Source: Pantoea sp. Ap-967
GTDB lineage: Bacteria; Pseudomonadota; Gammaproteobacteria; Pseudomonadales; Pseudomonadaceae
DNA: 64,000 nucleotides
Direction: 5' to 3'
Assembly (NCBI RefSeq): GCF_011752565.1
Contig: NZ_VWXK01000018.1
Span: 62,001 to 126,000, forward strand
Shown: positions 17,203 through 26,107 of the stretch, piece by piece
Layout: each line of letters opens with the position of its first letter
How positions within the stretch are numbered: position 1 is the first letter of the stretch
Notes under the pieces: generated by a model
Databases searched by the model: none
What the model was told of the DNA's origin: nothing
What the model saw: the letters and a program-made list of their open reading frames with translations, nothing else
Program-made: the position numbers and the translations under genes

Positions 17203-17858
17203 TCAAGCGCCTGACCCAACTGATCGTCGGCGCCTGCGTGCTGGCCCTGTTCGCCGGCTGCGCCGAGCGCAAGAGCATCGACTACTCGGCTTACAAGCAG
17301 AGCCGGCCAAAGTCGATCCTGATCCTGCCGCCGCTGAACGAATCGCCGGACGTCAAGGCGACCTACAGCATGCTCTCGCAGGTCACCTACCCGTTGGCCG
17401 AAGCTGGCTACTACGTGATGCCGGTGGCGCTGGTGGACGAAACCTTCCGCCAGAACGGCATGACCACCCCGGCCGACATCCACCAGCTGCCAACCACCAA
17501 GCTGCACGATATCTTCGGCGCCGATGCCGGCCTGTACGTGACCGTGTCGGACTACGGCACCCGCTACATGGTGCTGAGCAGCGCCACCATCGTCACCGCC
17601 AGCGCCAAGCTGGTCGACCTGAAGACCGGCACCACCCTGTGGACCGGCACTGCCACGGCGTCCAGCCAGGAGAACCAGCAGAACCAGGGCGGCATCGTCG
17701 GCATGCTGATTACCGCGGCGGTGAACCAGATCATCAGCAGTGTGCAGGACGATGCCGGTTACCCGATTGCCGGCATGACCAGTGCCCGGCTGCTGACGCC
17801 GTATGCCAATGGCGGCATTCTGTATGGGCCGCGGTCGCCTAAGTACGGCACCGATTGA
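17199..17858 (+). CDS. DUF799 (GNA1162-type) lipoprotein
   Basis: 219 residues. Signal peptide with lipobox FAGC then AERK. The body contains KSILILPPLNESPDVKATYS and SDYGTRYMVLSSATIVTASA, typical of DUF799, whose meningococcal member GNA1162 has a TolB-N-terminal-like fold. It starts inside the stop of the DUF4810 gene. Together with the CsgG-family protein it may build an envelope complex; nothing in the sequence gives a substrate. Confidence 0.87.
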   Translation: MIKRLTQLIVGACVLALFAGCAERKSIDYSAYKQSRPKSILILPPLNESPDVKATYSMLSQVTYPLAEAGYYVMPVALVDETFRQNGMTTPADIHQLPTTKLHDIFGADAGLYVTVSDYGTRYMVLSSATIVTASAKLVDLKTGTTLWTGTATASSQENQQNQGGIVGMLITAAVNQIISSVQDDAGYPIAGMTSARLLTPYANGGILYGPRSPKYGTD

Positions 17859-17869
17859 GTTCACCCGCA

Positions 17870-17916
17870 CCGGCCTCTTCGCGGGGCAAGCCCGCTCCTG
17901 CAAGCGAAGAGGCCGG
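17870..17916. repeat. Single REP element with long palindrome
   Basis: CCGGCCTCTTCGC at the left is mirrored by GCGAAGAGGCCGG at the right, with GGGGCAAGCCCGCTCC inside. It is the most complete single REP in the window and lies between two convergent genes. Confidence 0.8.
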
Positions 17917-17928
17917 ACCAGGCGGCAC

Positions 17929-17964
17929 AAAAAAAGGCGACCTTCCAGGAAGGTCGCCTTTTTT
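17929..17964. terminator. Bidirectional terminator between DUF799 gene and pyrE
   Basis: A-run, AAGGCGACCTT, loop CCAGG, AAGGTCGCCTT, T-run. U-tracts exist on both strands, serving both convergent genes. Confidence 0.9.
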
Positions 17965-17980
17965 CATTACCAGGCCAGGA

Positions 17981-18622
17981 TCAGATCCCGTACTGCGCCC
18001 GGTAGGCCTCAACAGCCGGCAAGTGCTGCTTGAGCTGCGGGTCGTCCGCCAGGAACTCCAGTACCTGGGTCAGCGAAACGATGCTGACCACCGGAATACC
18101 GAAGTCACGCTCCACTTCCTGGATGGCCGACAGCTCGCCGTTGCCGCGCTCTTCGCGGTTCAGCGCGATCAGCACGCCTGCGGCCTTGGCCTGCTGGGCA
18201 TTGATGATCTGCATGACCTCACGGATGGCAGTACCGGCGGTGATCACGTCGTCGATGATCAGCACGTCACCTGCCAGCGGCGCGCCTACCAGGCTGCCGC
18301 CTTCACCGTGGTCCTTGGCTTCCTTGCGGTTGAAGCACCAAGGCACGTCGAGCTGGTGCTGCTCGGCCAGGGCCACGGCCGTGGCTGCCGCCAGGGGGAT
18401 GCCCTTGTAGGCCGGGCCGAACAGCACGTCGAACGGGATCTTGCTGTCGACGATGGCTGCGGCGTAGCAGCGGCCCAGCTGGGCCAGGGCGGAACCGGTG
18501 TTGAACAGGCCGGCATTGAAGAAATACGGGCTGGTACGCCCCGATTTCAGGGTGAATTCACCGAAGCGCAGCACGCCGCGATCGATGGCAAAACGGATGA
18601 AGTCGCGCTGATACGGCTGCAT
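17981..18622 (-). CDS. pyrE: Orotate phosphoribosyltransferase
   Basis: 213 residues, usual length. The PRPP-binding motif [18 protein letters not shown] and the flexible loop [11 protein letters not shown] are intact. It converts orotate and PRPP to orotidine 5'-phosphate in pyrimidine synthesis. It is divergent from crc, as in other pseudomonads, with an 80-bp shared promoter gap. Confidence 0.97.
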
Positions 18623-18645
18623 GTAAGGTCCCGGACACCACGGAT

Positions 18646-18675
18646 TTAGCTAAATGGGTTGAGCTCGGGTATCAT
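18646..18675 (+). promoter_or_regulatory. Candidate crc promoter
   Basis: TTAGCT and TATCAT are 18 bp apart, 27 bp before the crc start codon. It overlaps the pyrE upstream region. The -35 match is weak. Confidence 0.4.
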
Positions 18676-18702
18676 ACACGCACGAGATTTTTGGGGCCAT
18701 TT

Positions 18703-19482
18703 ATGCGGATCATCAGTGTGAACGTGAATGGCATTCAGGCTGCGGCCGAGCGTGGTTTGCTCAGCTGGCTGCAAGCCCAGAATGCCGACGTCATCTGCCT
18801 TCAGGATACCCGCGCCTCGGCCTTTGAACTCGACGACCCAGCTTTCCAGCTCGATGGCTATTTCCTTTATGCCTGCGACGCAGAGGTGCCCGCCCAAGGT
18901 GGCGTAGCACTTTACTCGCGCATGCAGCCCAAGGCAGTCATCACCGGCCTGGGCTTCGAGACAGCCGACCGCTACGGGCGTTATCTGCAAGCAGATTTCG
19001 ACAAAGTGAGTATTGCCAGCCTGTTGCTGCCTTCGGGCATGAACGGTGACGAAGACTTGAACCAGAAATTCAAGTTGATGGACGACTTCGCCAAGTATTT
19101 GGACAAGCAGCGCCGCAAGCGCCGCGAGTACATCTATTGCGGCTCGTTCTACGTGGCGCAGCAGAAGCTCGACATCAAGAACTGGCGTGACAGCCAGCAG
19201 TCGCCGGGCTTCCTGCCGCCTGAGCGCGCCTGGATGGATGCGATCACCGGCGACATGGGCTACGTCGATGCCTTGCGCGAAGTCAGCCGTGAAGGCGACC
19301 AGTACAGCTGGTGGCCGGACAACGAACAGGCCGAGATGCTCAACCTGGGCTACCGGTTCGACTACCAGATCCTCACCCCGGGCCTGCGCCGCTTCGTGCG
19401 CAACGCTCGCCTGCCGCGTCAGCCGCGCTTCTCCCAGCATGCGCCGTTGATTGTCGACTATGACTGGACGTTGACCATCTAA
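18703..19482 (+). CDS. crc: Catabolite repression control protein Crc
   Basis: 259 residues, starting MRIISVNVNGIQAAAERGLL. It has the exonuclease III/APE fold, but the nuclease positions are changed: CLQDTR replaces the usual LQE(T/I)K, GSFYVA replaces GDFN, and SQHAPL replaces SDHAP. This fits the known absence of nuclease activity. Crc works with Hfq to block translation of mRNAs for less preferred carbon sources, and is released by the CrcZ/CrcY RNAs. The start at 18703 follows GGGG; an upstream in-frame TTG at 18691 is unlikely. Confidence 0.97.
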   Translation: MRIISVNVNGIQAAAERGLLSWLQAQNADVICLQDTRASAFELDDPAFQLDGYFLYACDAEVPAQGGVALYSRMQPKAVITGLGFETADRYGRYLQADFDKVSIASLLLPSGMNGDEDLNQKFKLMDDFAKYLDKQRRKRREYIYCGSFYVAQQKLDIKNWRDSQQSPGFLPPERAWMDAITGDMGYVDALREVSREGDQYSWWPDNEQAEMLNLGYRFDYQILTPGLRRFVRNARLPRQPRFSQHAPLIVDYDWTLTI

Positions 19483-19489
19483 GAACGGC

Positions 19490-19570
19490 GGGGCCGCTTT
19501 GCGGCCCATCGCGAGCTGCGCTCGCTCCTACGCAGGCCATGCCATGTAGGCGCGAGCGCAGCTCGCGATG
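19490..19570. repeat. REP palindrome pair (CGAGC-GCTCG class)
   Basis: CATCGCGAGCTGCGCTCGCTCCTAC and its mirror GTAGGCGCGAGCGCAGCTCGCGATG, spaced by about 14 bp. It lies between convergent crc and rph. Confidence 0.8.
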
Positions 19571-19587
19571 AAACCGCGTGCAATCAC

Positions 19588-20310
19588 TCAGTCAGCCAGG
19601 GCGGCGTTCTGCAGCTCGAAGATCTCGCCCATGCCTTTCTGCGCCAGCGCCAGCATGGCGTTGAAGTCTTCAGGCTGGAATGGCGCGCCTTCGGCGGTGC
19701 CCTGCACCTCGATGAAACCACCGGCGCTGGTCATCACCACGTTCAGGTCGGTTTCGGCAGCCGAGTCTTCCAGGTAGTCCAGGTCGAGCACCGCTTCACC
19801 CTGGTACATGCCTACCGACACTGCGGCAATCATGTGCTTGAGCGGGTTGCCGGCCTTCAAGCCACCGCGCTTCTTGATCACTGCCAGGGCGTCGCACAGG
19901 GCAACCATGGCACCGGTGATGGACGCGGTGCGGGTGCCGCCATCGGCCTGGATCACGTCGCAGTCGACGTACAGGGTGATGTCGCCCAGCTTGCTCATGT
20001 CCAGCGCGGCGCGCAGCGAGCGGCCGATCAGGCGCTGGATTTCCAGGGTGCGGCCACCCTGCTTGCCACGGCTGGCTTCGCGCTGGTTACGCTCACCGGT
20101 GGAGCGCGGCAGCATGCCGTATTCGGCGGTCAGCCAGCCTTGGCCCTGGCCTTTGAGGAACCGTGGCACGCCATTTTCGACACTGACCGTGCAGATGACC
20201 TTGGTGTCACCGAACTCGACCAGTACCGACCCTTCGGCGTGCTTGGTGTAGTTGCGGGTGATGCGGATCGAGCGGAGCTGATCGGCGGCGCGACCACTTG
20301 GACGTTTCAT
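19588..20310 (-). CDS. rph: Ribonuclease PH
   Basis: 240 residues starting MKRPSGRAADQLRSIRITRN, the conserved start; an upstream extension to 20349 is not conserved. The phosphorolytic core RSTGERNQREASRGKQGGR and the DCDVIQADGGTRTASITGA motif are intact. It trims tRNA 3' ends using phosphate. It is divergent from yicC. Confidence 0.97.
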   Translation of the reverse strand: MKRPSGRAADQLRSIRITRNYTKHAEGSVLVEFGDTKVICTVSVENGVPRFLKGQGQGWLTAEYGMLPRSTGERNQREASRGKQGGRTLEIQRLIGRSLRAALDMSKLGDITLYVDCDVIQADGGTRTASITGAMVALCDALAVIKKRGGLKAGNPLKHMIAAVSVGMYQGEAVLDLDYLEDSAAETDLNVVMTSAGGFIEVQGTAEGAPFQPEDFNAMLALAQKGMGEIFELQNAALAD

Positions 20311-20347
20311 CTGGAATACCTGTACTGGGACTTTGAATCTGACCGCC

Positions 20348-20353
20348 ATTATA
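20348..20353 (-). promoter_or_regulatory. Candidate -10 of rph
   Basis: A perfect TATAAT on the minus strand, 38 bp before the rph start. The -35 (TGTTCT, 17 bp upstream) is poor. Confidence 0.45.
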
Positions 20354-20505
20354 GGGCCCGTCGCCCGGCGAGAACACGCCTATCGTCGCGCCCCCGGCAG
20401 CCTGTCGCCTTTTCCCCTGGGTGAATGCCCGCTCTGTAACATGGGCGCCACGGGCGCACTGCGCTACAATCCCGCGCCTCAACTCATTTACGCGAGGTAC
20501 TCCCC

Positions 20506-21369
20506 ATGGTGCACAGCATGACCGCTTTTGCTCGTGTCGAGCGCGCCGGCAGTCAAGGCACCCTGGTCTGGGAGCTGCGCTCGGTCAACCACCGCTACCT
20601 GGAGCCGCACCTGCGCCTGCCCGACGCCCTGCGCGACCTCGAAGGCGCGGTGCGCGAGGGCCTGCGCCAGGGGTTGTCGCGGGGCAAGGTCGAATGCACC
20701 TTGCGCCTGCACGAAGACAGCAGCGGCAAGCCGCTGAAGGTTGACCGCGAGCGCGCCACGCAGTTGGTTGCCGCCGCCGAAGAGGTGGCCGGGCTGATCA
20801 AGCAGCCGGCTGCGCTCAACCCGCTGGAAGTGCTGTCCTGGCCGGGCGTGCTGGTGGCCGATACCAGCGACCCGCAAGCCCTGAATGCCGAGGCCGTGGC
20901 ACTGTTCGACGAAGCCCTGGCCGAACTCAAGGCCGGGCGCCTGCGCGAAGGCCAGGAACTGGCGCGGCTGATCAACGAGCGGCTGGACAGCATGGCCGGC
21001 GAGGTCACCACCTTGCGCGCCCTGGTGCCGCAGATGCTCGCCGGCCAACGACAAAAGATCCTCGACCGCTTCGGCGACTTGAAGGCCGAGCTCGACCCGC
21101 AGCGCCTGGAGCAGGAAATGGTGCTGCTGGCGCAGAAAAGCGACGTTGCCGAAGAGCTCGACCGCCTCAGCACCCACGTCACCGAGGTGCGCCGGGTGCT
21201 CAAGTCTGGCGGTGCCGCAGGCCGGCGCCTGGATTTCCTGATGCAGGAACTGAACCGCGAAGCCAACACCCTGGGCTCCAAGGCCTTCGACCCACGCAGT
21301 ACGCAAGCGGCGGTCAACCTGAAGGTGCTGATCGAACAGATGCGTGAACAAGTACAGAACATCGAGTAA
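20506..21369 (+). CDS. yicC: YicC/YloC family endoribonuclease
   Basis: 287 residues, full length, starting MVHSMTAFARVE and with the conserved SVNHRYLEPHLRLPDALRDL. The C-terminal DUF1732 segment ends SKAFDPRSTQAAVNLKVLIEQMREQVQNIE. YicC cleaves RNA, including RyhB in E. coli. gmk begins 13 bases after the stop, so the pair is probably one operon. TACAAT at 20465-20470 may be its -10. Confidence 0.93.
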   Translation: MVHSMTAFARVERAGSQGTLVWELRSVNHRYLEPHLRLPDALRDLEGAVREGLRQGLSRGKVECTLRLHEDSSGKPLKVDRERATQLVAAAEEVAGLIKQPAALNPLEVLSWPGVLVADTSDPQALNAEAVALFDEALAELKAGRLREGQELARLINERLDSMAGEVTTLRALVPQMLAGQRQKILDRFGDLKAELDPQRLEQEMVLLAQKSDVAEELDRLSTHVTEVRRVLKSGGAAGRRLDFLMQELNREANTLGSKAFDPRSTQAAVNLKVLIEQMREQVQNIE

Positions 21370-21382
21370 GGCCAACCCGACC

Positions 21383-22003
21383 ATGAACCACAGCAGCGGC
21401 ACCCTCTATATCGTTTCGGCACCTTCGGGTGCCGGCAAGACCAGCCTGGTCACCGCCCTGATCAAGGCCGACCCGCGCGTCAGCGTCTCGGTCTCGCACA
21501 CCACCCGCGCCATGCGCCCGGGCGAGCAGCACGGCGTGAACTACCACTTCGTCAGCCATGACGACTTCAAGGCGCTGATCGGCAAAGGTGATTTCCTTGA
21601 ACATGCCGAAGTGTTCGGCAACTTCTACGGCACCTCGCGCAGCGCCTTGCAGGAAGTGCTCGACCAGGGCAACGACCTGATTCTGGAAATCGACTGGCAG
21701 GGCGCCAAGCAGGTACGCAAGCTGATGCCCGAGGCGCGCTCGGTGTTCATCCTGCCGCCAAGCCAGCAGGCCCTGCGCGAGCGCCTGGACGGCCGTGGCC
21801 AGGACAGCGAGGAGATCATTGCCGGGCGCATGCAGGAAGCGGTCAGCGAGATGGAGCACTACAACGAGTATGAGTACGTCATCATCAATGACGACTTTGC
21901 CGTGGCGCTGGAAGAATTGAAGGCAGTGTTCGTGGCCAACCGGTTGCTGCTGAGCAAGCAGCAGCAGCGTTACAGTGGGCTGCTGAAAGAGTTGCTGGCC
22001 TGA
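21383..22003 (+). CDS. gmk: Guanylate kinase
   Basis: 206 residues starting MNHSSGTLYIVSAPSGAGKT. The P-loop SGAGKTS, the GMP-binding HTTRAMRPGEQHGVNYHF and the lid R-x-R region are present. It phosphorylates GMP to GDP and so also feeds ppGpp synthesis by SpoT. An upstream in-frame start at 21344 overlaps yicC and is not conserved. Confidence 0.97.
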   Translation: MNHSSGTLYIVSAPSGAGKTSLVTALIKADPRVSVSVSHTTRAMRPGEQHGVNYHFVSHDDFKALIGKGDFLEHAEVFGNFYGTSRSALQEVLDQGNDLILEIDWQGAKQVRKLMPEARSVFILPPSQQALRERLDGRGQDSEEIIAGRMQEAVSEMEHYNEYEYVIINDDFAVALEELKAVFVANRLLLSKQQQRYSGLLKELLA

Positions 22004-22010
22004 TAGGGCC

Positions 22011-22095
22011 CTATCGCGACCTTCGGTCGCTCCTACGGGGGATGCGGTCCCTGGTAGGAGCGACCAAAGGTCGCGATGGGCTGCAAGGCAGCCCC
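22011..22095. repeat. REP palindrome pair (CGACC-GGTCG class)
   Basis: TATCGCGACCTTCGGTCGCTCC and its mirror GGAGCGACCAAAGGTCGCGATG, followed by GGGCTGCAAGGCAGCCCC. Between convergent genes. Confidence 0.8.
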
Positions 22096-22100
22096 TTGCA

Positions 22101-23639
22101 TCAGTCCTGCAACGGCAAGCTAGCCTGCTGGCGCAAAGTGGCCCCCAGGAAGTAAGCCGGCGCGCGCATCCGCGAAATCATCATCAGCACGATCCCCAGT
22201 GCCGAAATGATCGCCGCAATCACGAACACCAACCCCAACCCCGCCACATGCGAGCCGCTGCCAAAGTCTGGCGAAGCGCTGTCGATGGCCGTGCGCACGA
22301 AGATCACCGACAGGATCACCCCACCCACCAGCGGGCACAGGCCACGCATGAAGAAGTGGCGCAGGCTGCCGAACAGGCTGCCTCGGAAGTACCAAACACA
22401 CGCGAACGCCGTCAGCGAATAGTAGAAGCAGATCATCATGCCCAAGGCGGTGATGGTGTCAGCCAGCACGTTCTCGCTCAGGGTCCGCATGGTCACGTAG
22501 AACACCCCTGCCGCCACGCCAGCGCAAATGGTCGCGTAGCGCGGTGTTTGCGAACGCGGGCAAACGCTGGCGAACTTCTGCGGCACCGCGCCGTAATAAC
22601 CCATGGCCAGCAGCGTGCGCGCCGGCGACACGAAGGTCGACTGCAGCGACGCAGCGGTGCTGGCCAGCACCGCAATCGACATCAGGATCGCCAGCGGCCC
22701 CATCACCGGCCCCGCCAGGTGGGCGAACACGTTTTCCTGGATGCGCGGGTTGTTCAGGCCAAGGCCGTGCTCACTGATGCCGGCGAACTGCAGGGTGGCG
22801 ATAGCGGTGACCAGGTACAGGCCAAGAATCAGCAATACCGTCCAGGTGGCCGCCTTGCCCGGCACCTCATCGCTGCCAATCGACTCCTCGCTGACGGTCA
22901 GGCACACGTCCCACCCCCAGAAAATGAAAATCGACAGCGACAGGCCAGCGGCAAAGGCCGAGAACGACTCGACCCCAAACGGGTTGAACCAGGCGAAATC
23001 GAATTCCAGCGGCGGTGGCGCGGTGGTGCCGCCGAAGGCGGCGAAGGCAAAGCCCAGCAGCACCATCAACTGCAGCGCCACCAGGCCGTACTGCACGGTC
23101 ATGGTGGTGGCCATGCCCCGGCAGCAGATCCACACCGCCAGGGCGATGAACACGCAACAGGTGGTGATGTTCACCAACAGGTTGTCGGCCAGGGCCGCCA
23201 GCGCATGCTGGCCGGTGATCTGGCTGAGGAACAGGTAGAAGAAGTCGACGGCCACACCGGCCAGGTTGGACAGCACGATGGTGGTGGCGACCACCAGCCC
23301 CCAACCGCCAATCCAGCCGATCATCGGGCCGAATGCGCGGGCCGACCAGGTAAACGAGGTGCCGCTGTCCGGCTCGGCGGAGTTCAGCTCACGGTAGCCC
23401 AAGGCAACCAGCAGCATCGGCAGGAAGCCGACGATGAACACGGCGGGAAGGTGGGCGCCGACCTCACGCACGGTCGGGCCAAGGGCGCCGGTCAGGGTGT
23501 AGACCGGGGCGATGGTGGAAATGCCCAGCACCACGCTGGCCAGCAGGCCAAGCCGGCCCTTGGCCAGGCCTTTGCTGCGCTGGGTGCTGCCCGAGTCGGC
23601 CACATCGGGTGGGCGGCCGGCTTCTGTGTAATTGCTCAT
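22101..23639 (-). CDS. APC superfamily amino acid/polyamine permease
   Basis: 512 residues with 12 predicted helices. The first helix carries LGISTIAPVYTLTGALGPT, matching the consensus substrate loop of the APC family, and helix 3 the stretch SGTSFTWSARAFGPMIGW. It lies next to puuD and a puuA-type glutamine synthetase on the same strand (119 bp after puuD), so uptake of putrescine or a related amine is the best guess (PuuP-like). Substrate is not readable from sequence. Confidence 0.85.
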   Translation of the reverse strand: MSNYTEAGRPPDVADSGSTQRSKGLAKGRLGLLASVVLGISTIAPVYTLTGALGPTVREVGAHLPAVFIVGFLPMLLVALGYRELNSAEPDSGTSFTWSARAFGPMIGWIGGWGLVVATTIVLSNLAGVAVDFFYLFLSQITGQHALAALADNLLVNITTCCVFIALAVWICCRGMATTMTVQYGLVALQLMVLLGFAFAAFGGTTAPPPLEFDFAWFNPFGVESFSAFAAGLSLSIFIFWGWDVCLTVSEESIGSDEVPGKAATWTVLLILGLYLVTAIATLQFAGISEHGLGLNNPRIQENVFAHLAGPVMGPLAILMSIAVLASTAASLQSTFVSPARTLLAMGYYGAVPQKFASVCPRSQTPRYATICAGVAAGVFYVTMRTLSENVLADTITALGMMICFYYSLTAFACVWYFRGSLFGSLRHFFMRGLCPLVGGVILSVIFVRTAIDSASPDFGSGSHVAGLGLVFVIAAIISALGIVLMMISRMRAPAYFLGATLRQQASLPLQD

Positions 23640-23757
23640 GAGTTTATGCCGTAACTATTGGAATTGTTTTCACAGGCCCTGTTCCCAAGGCCTGCTTCCA
23701 CTCATTGAAAGCGCGCTGCCGGGGGTGCGTCATCCCGGACTTTTGCCTGACTTGCGG

Positions 23758-24513
23758 TCAGGCCTCCCGTGCAGCATGGGCAATGCAGGCCTCGCGAAAC
23801 GCCTGGAAGAGGCTCCGCGAGACCGGGTTTTCGGCGAAACGCCATTCCGGGTGCCACTGCACGCCAAGCACGAAGCCCGGCGCATCCGGCATAGACACCG
23901 CTTCGATCAGGCCATCCGGGGCCCGTGCCTCGGCCCGCAGGCCCGGGGCCAGGCGGTCGATGCCCTGGCTGTGCAGCGAGTTGACCTGAAACTGCGCAGG
24001 CAGGCCCAAGCGCTCGAACAGCCCGCCAGGGGCAACGCTCACTGCGTGGCGCGGGCCATACTGCACCTCCAGGGGGGCATCCTCCGGCTCGCGGTGGTCC
24101 AGGTAGCCGGGCAGTTCCTGCACCCGCTGGTGCAGGCTGCCGCCCAGGGCCACGTTCAGTTCCTGGAAGCCCCGGCAAATGCACAACACCGGCACGCCGG
24201 CAGCGATGGCCGCCTGCAGCAAGGGCAGGGTCAGGCGGTCACGCGCCAGGTCATGGCGGGTGCCTTCGGCGCTGACGGCGCCATTGTAATGATGCGGCTC
24301 GACATTTGAAGGCGAGCCGGTAAAAACAATGCCGTCGAGATGGGCCAGCAGCGCCTGCGGGTCGCTGCCACCGTCACGGGCCGGCAGGATCAACGGCAAC
24401 CCGGCGAAGCCGGCGGCCTCCACATACTTGTCGCCCACCGTGTGCGACGAGTTCTTCCCCACCTGCTGGCGGCAGGCGCTGACACCGATCAAGGGGACCG
24501 CAGTTGCGCTCAT
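23758..24513 (-). CDS. puuD: Gamma-glutamyl-gamma-aminobutyrate hydrolase (class I glutamine amidotransferase)
   Basis: 251 residues. The nucleophile elbow CICRGFQELNVALGGSLHQ has Cys113, and QWHPEWRF supplies the catalytic His. It splits gamma-glutamyl-GABA to GABA and glutamate, the last step of the gamma-glutamylated putrescine route (peptidase C26). The ATG at 24513 lies four bases after the stop of the glutamine synthetase gene, so the two are translationally linked. Confidence 0.92.
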   Translation of the reverse strand: MSATAVPLIGVSACRQQVGKNSSHTVGDKYVEAAGFAGLPLILPARDGGSDPQALLAHLDGIVFTGSPSNVEPHHYNGAVSAEGTRHDLARDRLTLPLLQAAIAAGVPVLCICRGFQELNVALGGSLHQRVQELPGYLDHREPEDAPLEVQYGPRHAVSVAPGGLFERLGLPAQFQVNSLHSQGIDRLAPGLRAEARAPDGLIEAVSMPDAPGFVLGVQWHPEWRFAENPVSRSLFQAFREACIAHAAREA

Positions 24514-24517
24514 GGGC

Positions 24518-25900
24518 TTACACCGTGTGCAGGTACCAGTTGTACTCAAGGTCGGAAATCGACACTTCGAACTCGGCCAGCTCGCTTTCCTTGCAGGCCA
24601 CGAAGATATCGATGTAGTCCGGGCTGATGTATTGGTTGAGGACTTCGCTGTCATCCAGCGCGCGCAGGGCATCGCGCAGGTTGTTCGGCAGGCTTTGCTC
24701 CAGTTGCTCGTAGGAGTTGCCTTCGATCGGCGCACCGGGTTCGAGCTTGTGGGTCAGGCCGTGGTGAATGCCGGCCAGGATCGCCGCCAGCATCAGGTAC
24801 GGGTTGGCGTCGGCACCGGCCACGCGGTGCTCGATGCGCACGTTGTCGCTGCTGTCGGTGGGCACGCGCACGGCCACGGTACGGTTGTCCAGGCCCCAGC
24901 TCGGCGCGTTCGGCACGTAGAATTGCGCGCCGAAGCGGCGGTAGGAGTTGATGTTCGGGCAGAGGAAGGCCATCGACGCCGGCATGGTTTCCAGCACGCC
25001 ACCGATGGCGTGGCGCAGGGCATCGCTTTGCAGCGGCTCGTCGTGGGCGAAGATGTTCTTGCCGGTTTTCTTGTCCAGCAACGAAATGTGCACGTGCAGG
25101 CCGTTGCCGGCCTGGCCCGGGTAGGGCTTGGCCATGAACGTGGTGTCCATTTCATGGTCGTAGGCGACGTTCTTGATCAACCGCTTGAGCAGGATCGCGT
25201 AGTCGCAGGCCTTGAGCGGGTCGGCCACATGGTGCAGGTTCACTTCGAACTGCGCCGGGGCGCTTTCCTTGACGATGGCATCGGCCGGCAGGCCTTGTTC
25301 CTTGGCCGCTTCGAGCATGTCCTGCAGGCAGTCGGCATATTCGTCGAGGTCGTCGATCAGGTACACCTGGGTCGACTGCGGGCGCTTGCCCGAAATCGGC
25401 GAACGCGGCGGCTGCGGGCGGCCGTTGAGGTTGTCCTGGTCGATCAGGTAGAACTCAAGCTCGAACGCGGCGCAGATATCCAGGCCCAGGGCGTCGAACT
25501 TGCTCACCACCTGGCGCAGCACTTCGCGGGGGTCGGCGAAGAACGGCTGGCCGTCGAGCTCGTGCATGGTCATCAGCAGTTGCGCGGTCGGGCGCTTTTG
25601 CCACGGCTCGTCGCACAAGGTGCCCGCAATCGGGTAGCAGATACGGTCGGCGTCGCCGATGTCCAGGCCCAAGCCTGTGCTTTCCACGGTGGAACCGTTG
25701 ATGTCCAGGGCGAACAGTGACGCCGGCAGGTTGATACCCTTCTCGTACACCTTGTGCAGGCTGGCCCGCTCGATGCGCTTGCCGCGTACCACGCCGTTCA
25801 TGTCGGAAATCAGCAGGTCGACGTACTGCGTGTCCGGATGGGCCTGAAGGAAGTCATTCATCTCGCTGGAAGTACTGGCGCACGGGGTGACCGACGTCAT
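24518..25900 (-). CDS. puuA: Gamma-glutamylpolyamine synthetase (glutamine synthetase family)
   Basis: 460 residues. The type I glutamine synthetase catalytic fold is complete: AAFELEFYLID, NGLHVHISLLD, the RIEHRVAGADANPYLMLAAI stretch. It lacks the adenylylated Tyr loop of GlnA. PuuA/SpuI enzymes ligate glutamate to putrescine or other amines using ATP. Start MTSVTPCAS has AGGATG upstream. It begins the operon with puuD, and probably the permease. Which amine is used is inferred, not seen. Confidence 0.9.
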   Translation of the reverse strand: MTSVTPCASTSSEMNDFLQAHPDTQYVDLLISDMNGVVRGKRIERASLHKVYEKGINLPASLFALDINGSTVESTGLGLDIGDADRICYPIAGTLCDEPWQKRPTAQLLMTMHELDGQPFFADPREVLRQVVSKFDALGLDICAAFELEFYLIDQDNLNGRPQPPRSPISGKRPQSTQVYLIDDLDEYADCLQDMLEAAKEQGLPADAIVKESAPAQFEVNLHHVADPLKACDYAILLKRLIKNVAYDHEMDTTFMAKPYPGQAGNGLHVHISLLDKKTGKNIFAHDEPLQSDALRHAIGGVLETMPASMAFLCPNINSYRRFGAQFYVPNAPSWGLDNRTVAVRVPTDSSDNVRIEHRVAGADANPYLMLAAILAGIHHGLTHKLEPGAPIEGNSYEQLEQSLPNNLRDALRALDDSEVLNQYISPDYIDIFVACKESELAEFEVSISDLEYNWYLHTV

Positions 25901-26027
25901 GGCTTACATCCTATGATTTGCTGCGGCGATGTGGGGGGATACGGCTGGCGCCTCACGGGCGACGATGGTTGCAGCTGTTGTTCTTTTCACTTTCCCATCG
26001 TGGGGATTGGTTACCCGACCGGGCGCA

Positions 26028-26056
26028 TTGATTCCCGGGGGCCGTTTCACTATAAA
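26028..26056 (+). promoter_or_regulatory. Promoter of the LysR gene
   Basis: TTGATT and TATAAA are exactly 17 bp apart, 51 bp before the LysR start codon. A small dyad CCCA-TCG-TGGG is just upstream at 25994-26004. Confidence 0.65.
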
Positions 26057-26107
26057 ATGGCCCTGACGCAACAGACATTGGCAATTCGGCAAGCAGAGCG
26101 TGCACCA

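Noticed and set aside
22248..23654. Plus-strand frame antisense to the APC permease gene
   Set aside because: Shadow frame of a hydrophobic gene, with Arg/His/Gln-rich translation and no motif.
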